From an uncultured Prevotellaceae bacterium (GTDB lineage Bacteria > Bacteroidota > Bacteroidia > Bacteroidales > Bacteroidaceae): 33,213 nt of DNA. Within the stretch, counting starts at the first letter, position 1. Each line of letters starts with the position of its first letter. The notes beneath the pieces were generated by a model that did no database searches, was not told the origin of the DNA, and worked only from the letters and a program-made list of their open reading frames with translations. Shown here one piece after another: positions 33,164 through 33,213 of the stretch. The position numbers were made by a program, and so were the translations under genes. The stretch is from positions 1 through 33,213 of the forward strand of contig CAMHUU010000027.1 of NCBI GenBank assembly GCA_946188395.1, written 5' to 3'.

Positions 33164-33213
33164 GTGCCCGTAGTTCAGTTGGTTAGAGCGTCAGATTGTG
33201 GTTCTGAATGTCC
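33164..33213 (+). tRNA. tRNA-His (GTG anticodon), truncated by the window end
   Basis: The acceptor 5' strand GTGCCCG (33164-33170) is followed by TA, a D-arm GTTC...GAGC, and an anticodon stem TCAGA/TCTGA (33191-33195 and 33203-33207). The 7-nt loop TTGTGGT has anticodon GTG at 33198-33200. A G at 33163 could be the G-1 typical of histidine tRNAs. The T-arm and 3' acceptor lie outside the window. Confidence 0.93.

Overview
The window looks like a chromosomal segment of a Bacteroidales bacterium, most likely a Prevotella-type genome. The evidence is the promoter grammar (repeated TTTG-N19/20-TAnnTTTG pairs instead of TTGACA/TATAAT), the near absence of Shine-Dalgarno sites, and family content typical of that order: BT4734/VirE-type primase-helicase with an HU-related protein, LytS/LytTR regulation, a MacA-ABC-TolC pump, LptE-TPR-SecG, and a DUF4922/SpoIID protein. 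The genus is an inference.

Layout. 1-386: a probable remnant of a SpoIIE/PP2C phosphatase (minus) and a hairpin. 387-3825: an HU-like protein (minus) and a primase-helicase (plus) diverge from a ~0.9 kb spacer. That spacer holds two inverted arrays of 11-bp repeats, a 22-bp repeat array and two identical 18-bp palindromes. 3839-7502: MATE exporter and secreted GH36 alpha-galactosidase (minus). 7728-8930: secreted SH3-type protein. 9175-10953: glnS. 11094-13221: TPR protein and DedA protein. 13408-20748: a long plus-strand cluster of TolC, MacA-like adaptor, ABC ATPase, ABC permease, sensor kinase, LytTR regulator and serine acetyltransferase. 20789-21361: small lipoprotein (minus). 21665-26614: AmpG-like permease and, upstream of it in the same transcript, a ~1,206-residue protein joining glycosyltransferase, HIT-like nucleotidyltransferase (DUF4922) and SpoIID domains (minus). 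26714-28972: rlmN and pdxA. 29107-32042: sigma-54 activator, LptE, TPR protein, SecG. 32103-32993: EamA transporter (minus). 33164-end: tRNA-His cut by the window edge.

The most unusual signals are three. First, the repeat spacer at 951-1598 is nearly mirror-symmetric and all its arrays have periods of 11 or 22 bp; beside a primase-helicase and an HU-like protein it resembles a replication or nucleoprotein site. Second, many junctions between co-directional genes consist of exact short tandem repeats of 7, 8 or 9 bp, often supplying the upstream stop codon; one such repeat lies in frame inside a coding linker. Third, the glycosyltransferase/HIT/SpoIID fusion has no visible export signal although SpoIID normally acts on cell-wall glycan, and it sits with a muropeptide permease.

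All family assignments are by reading motifs; no database search was run.
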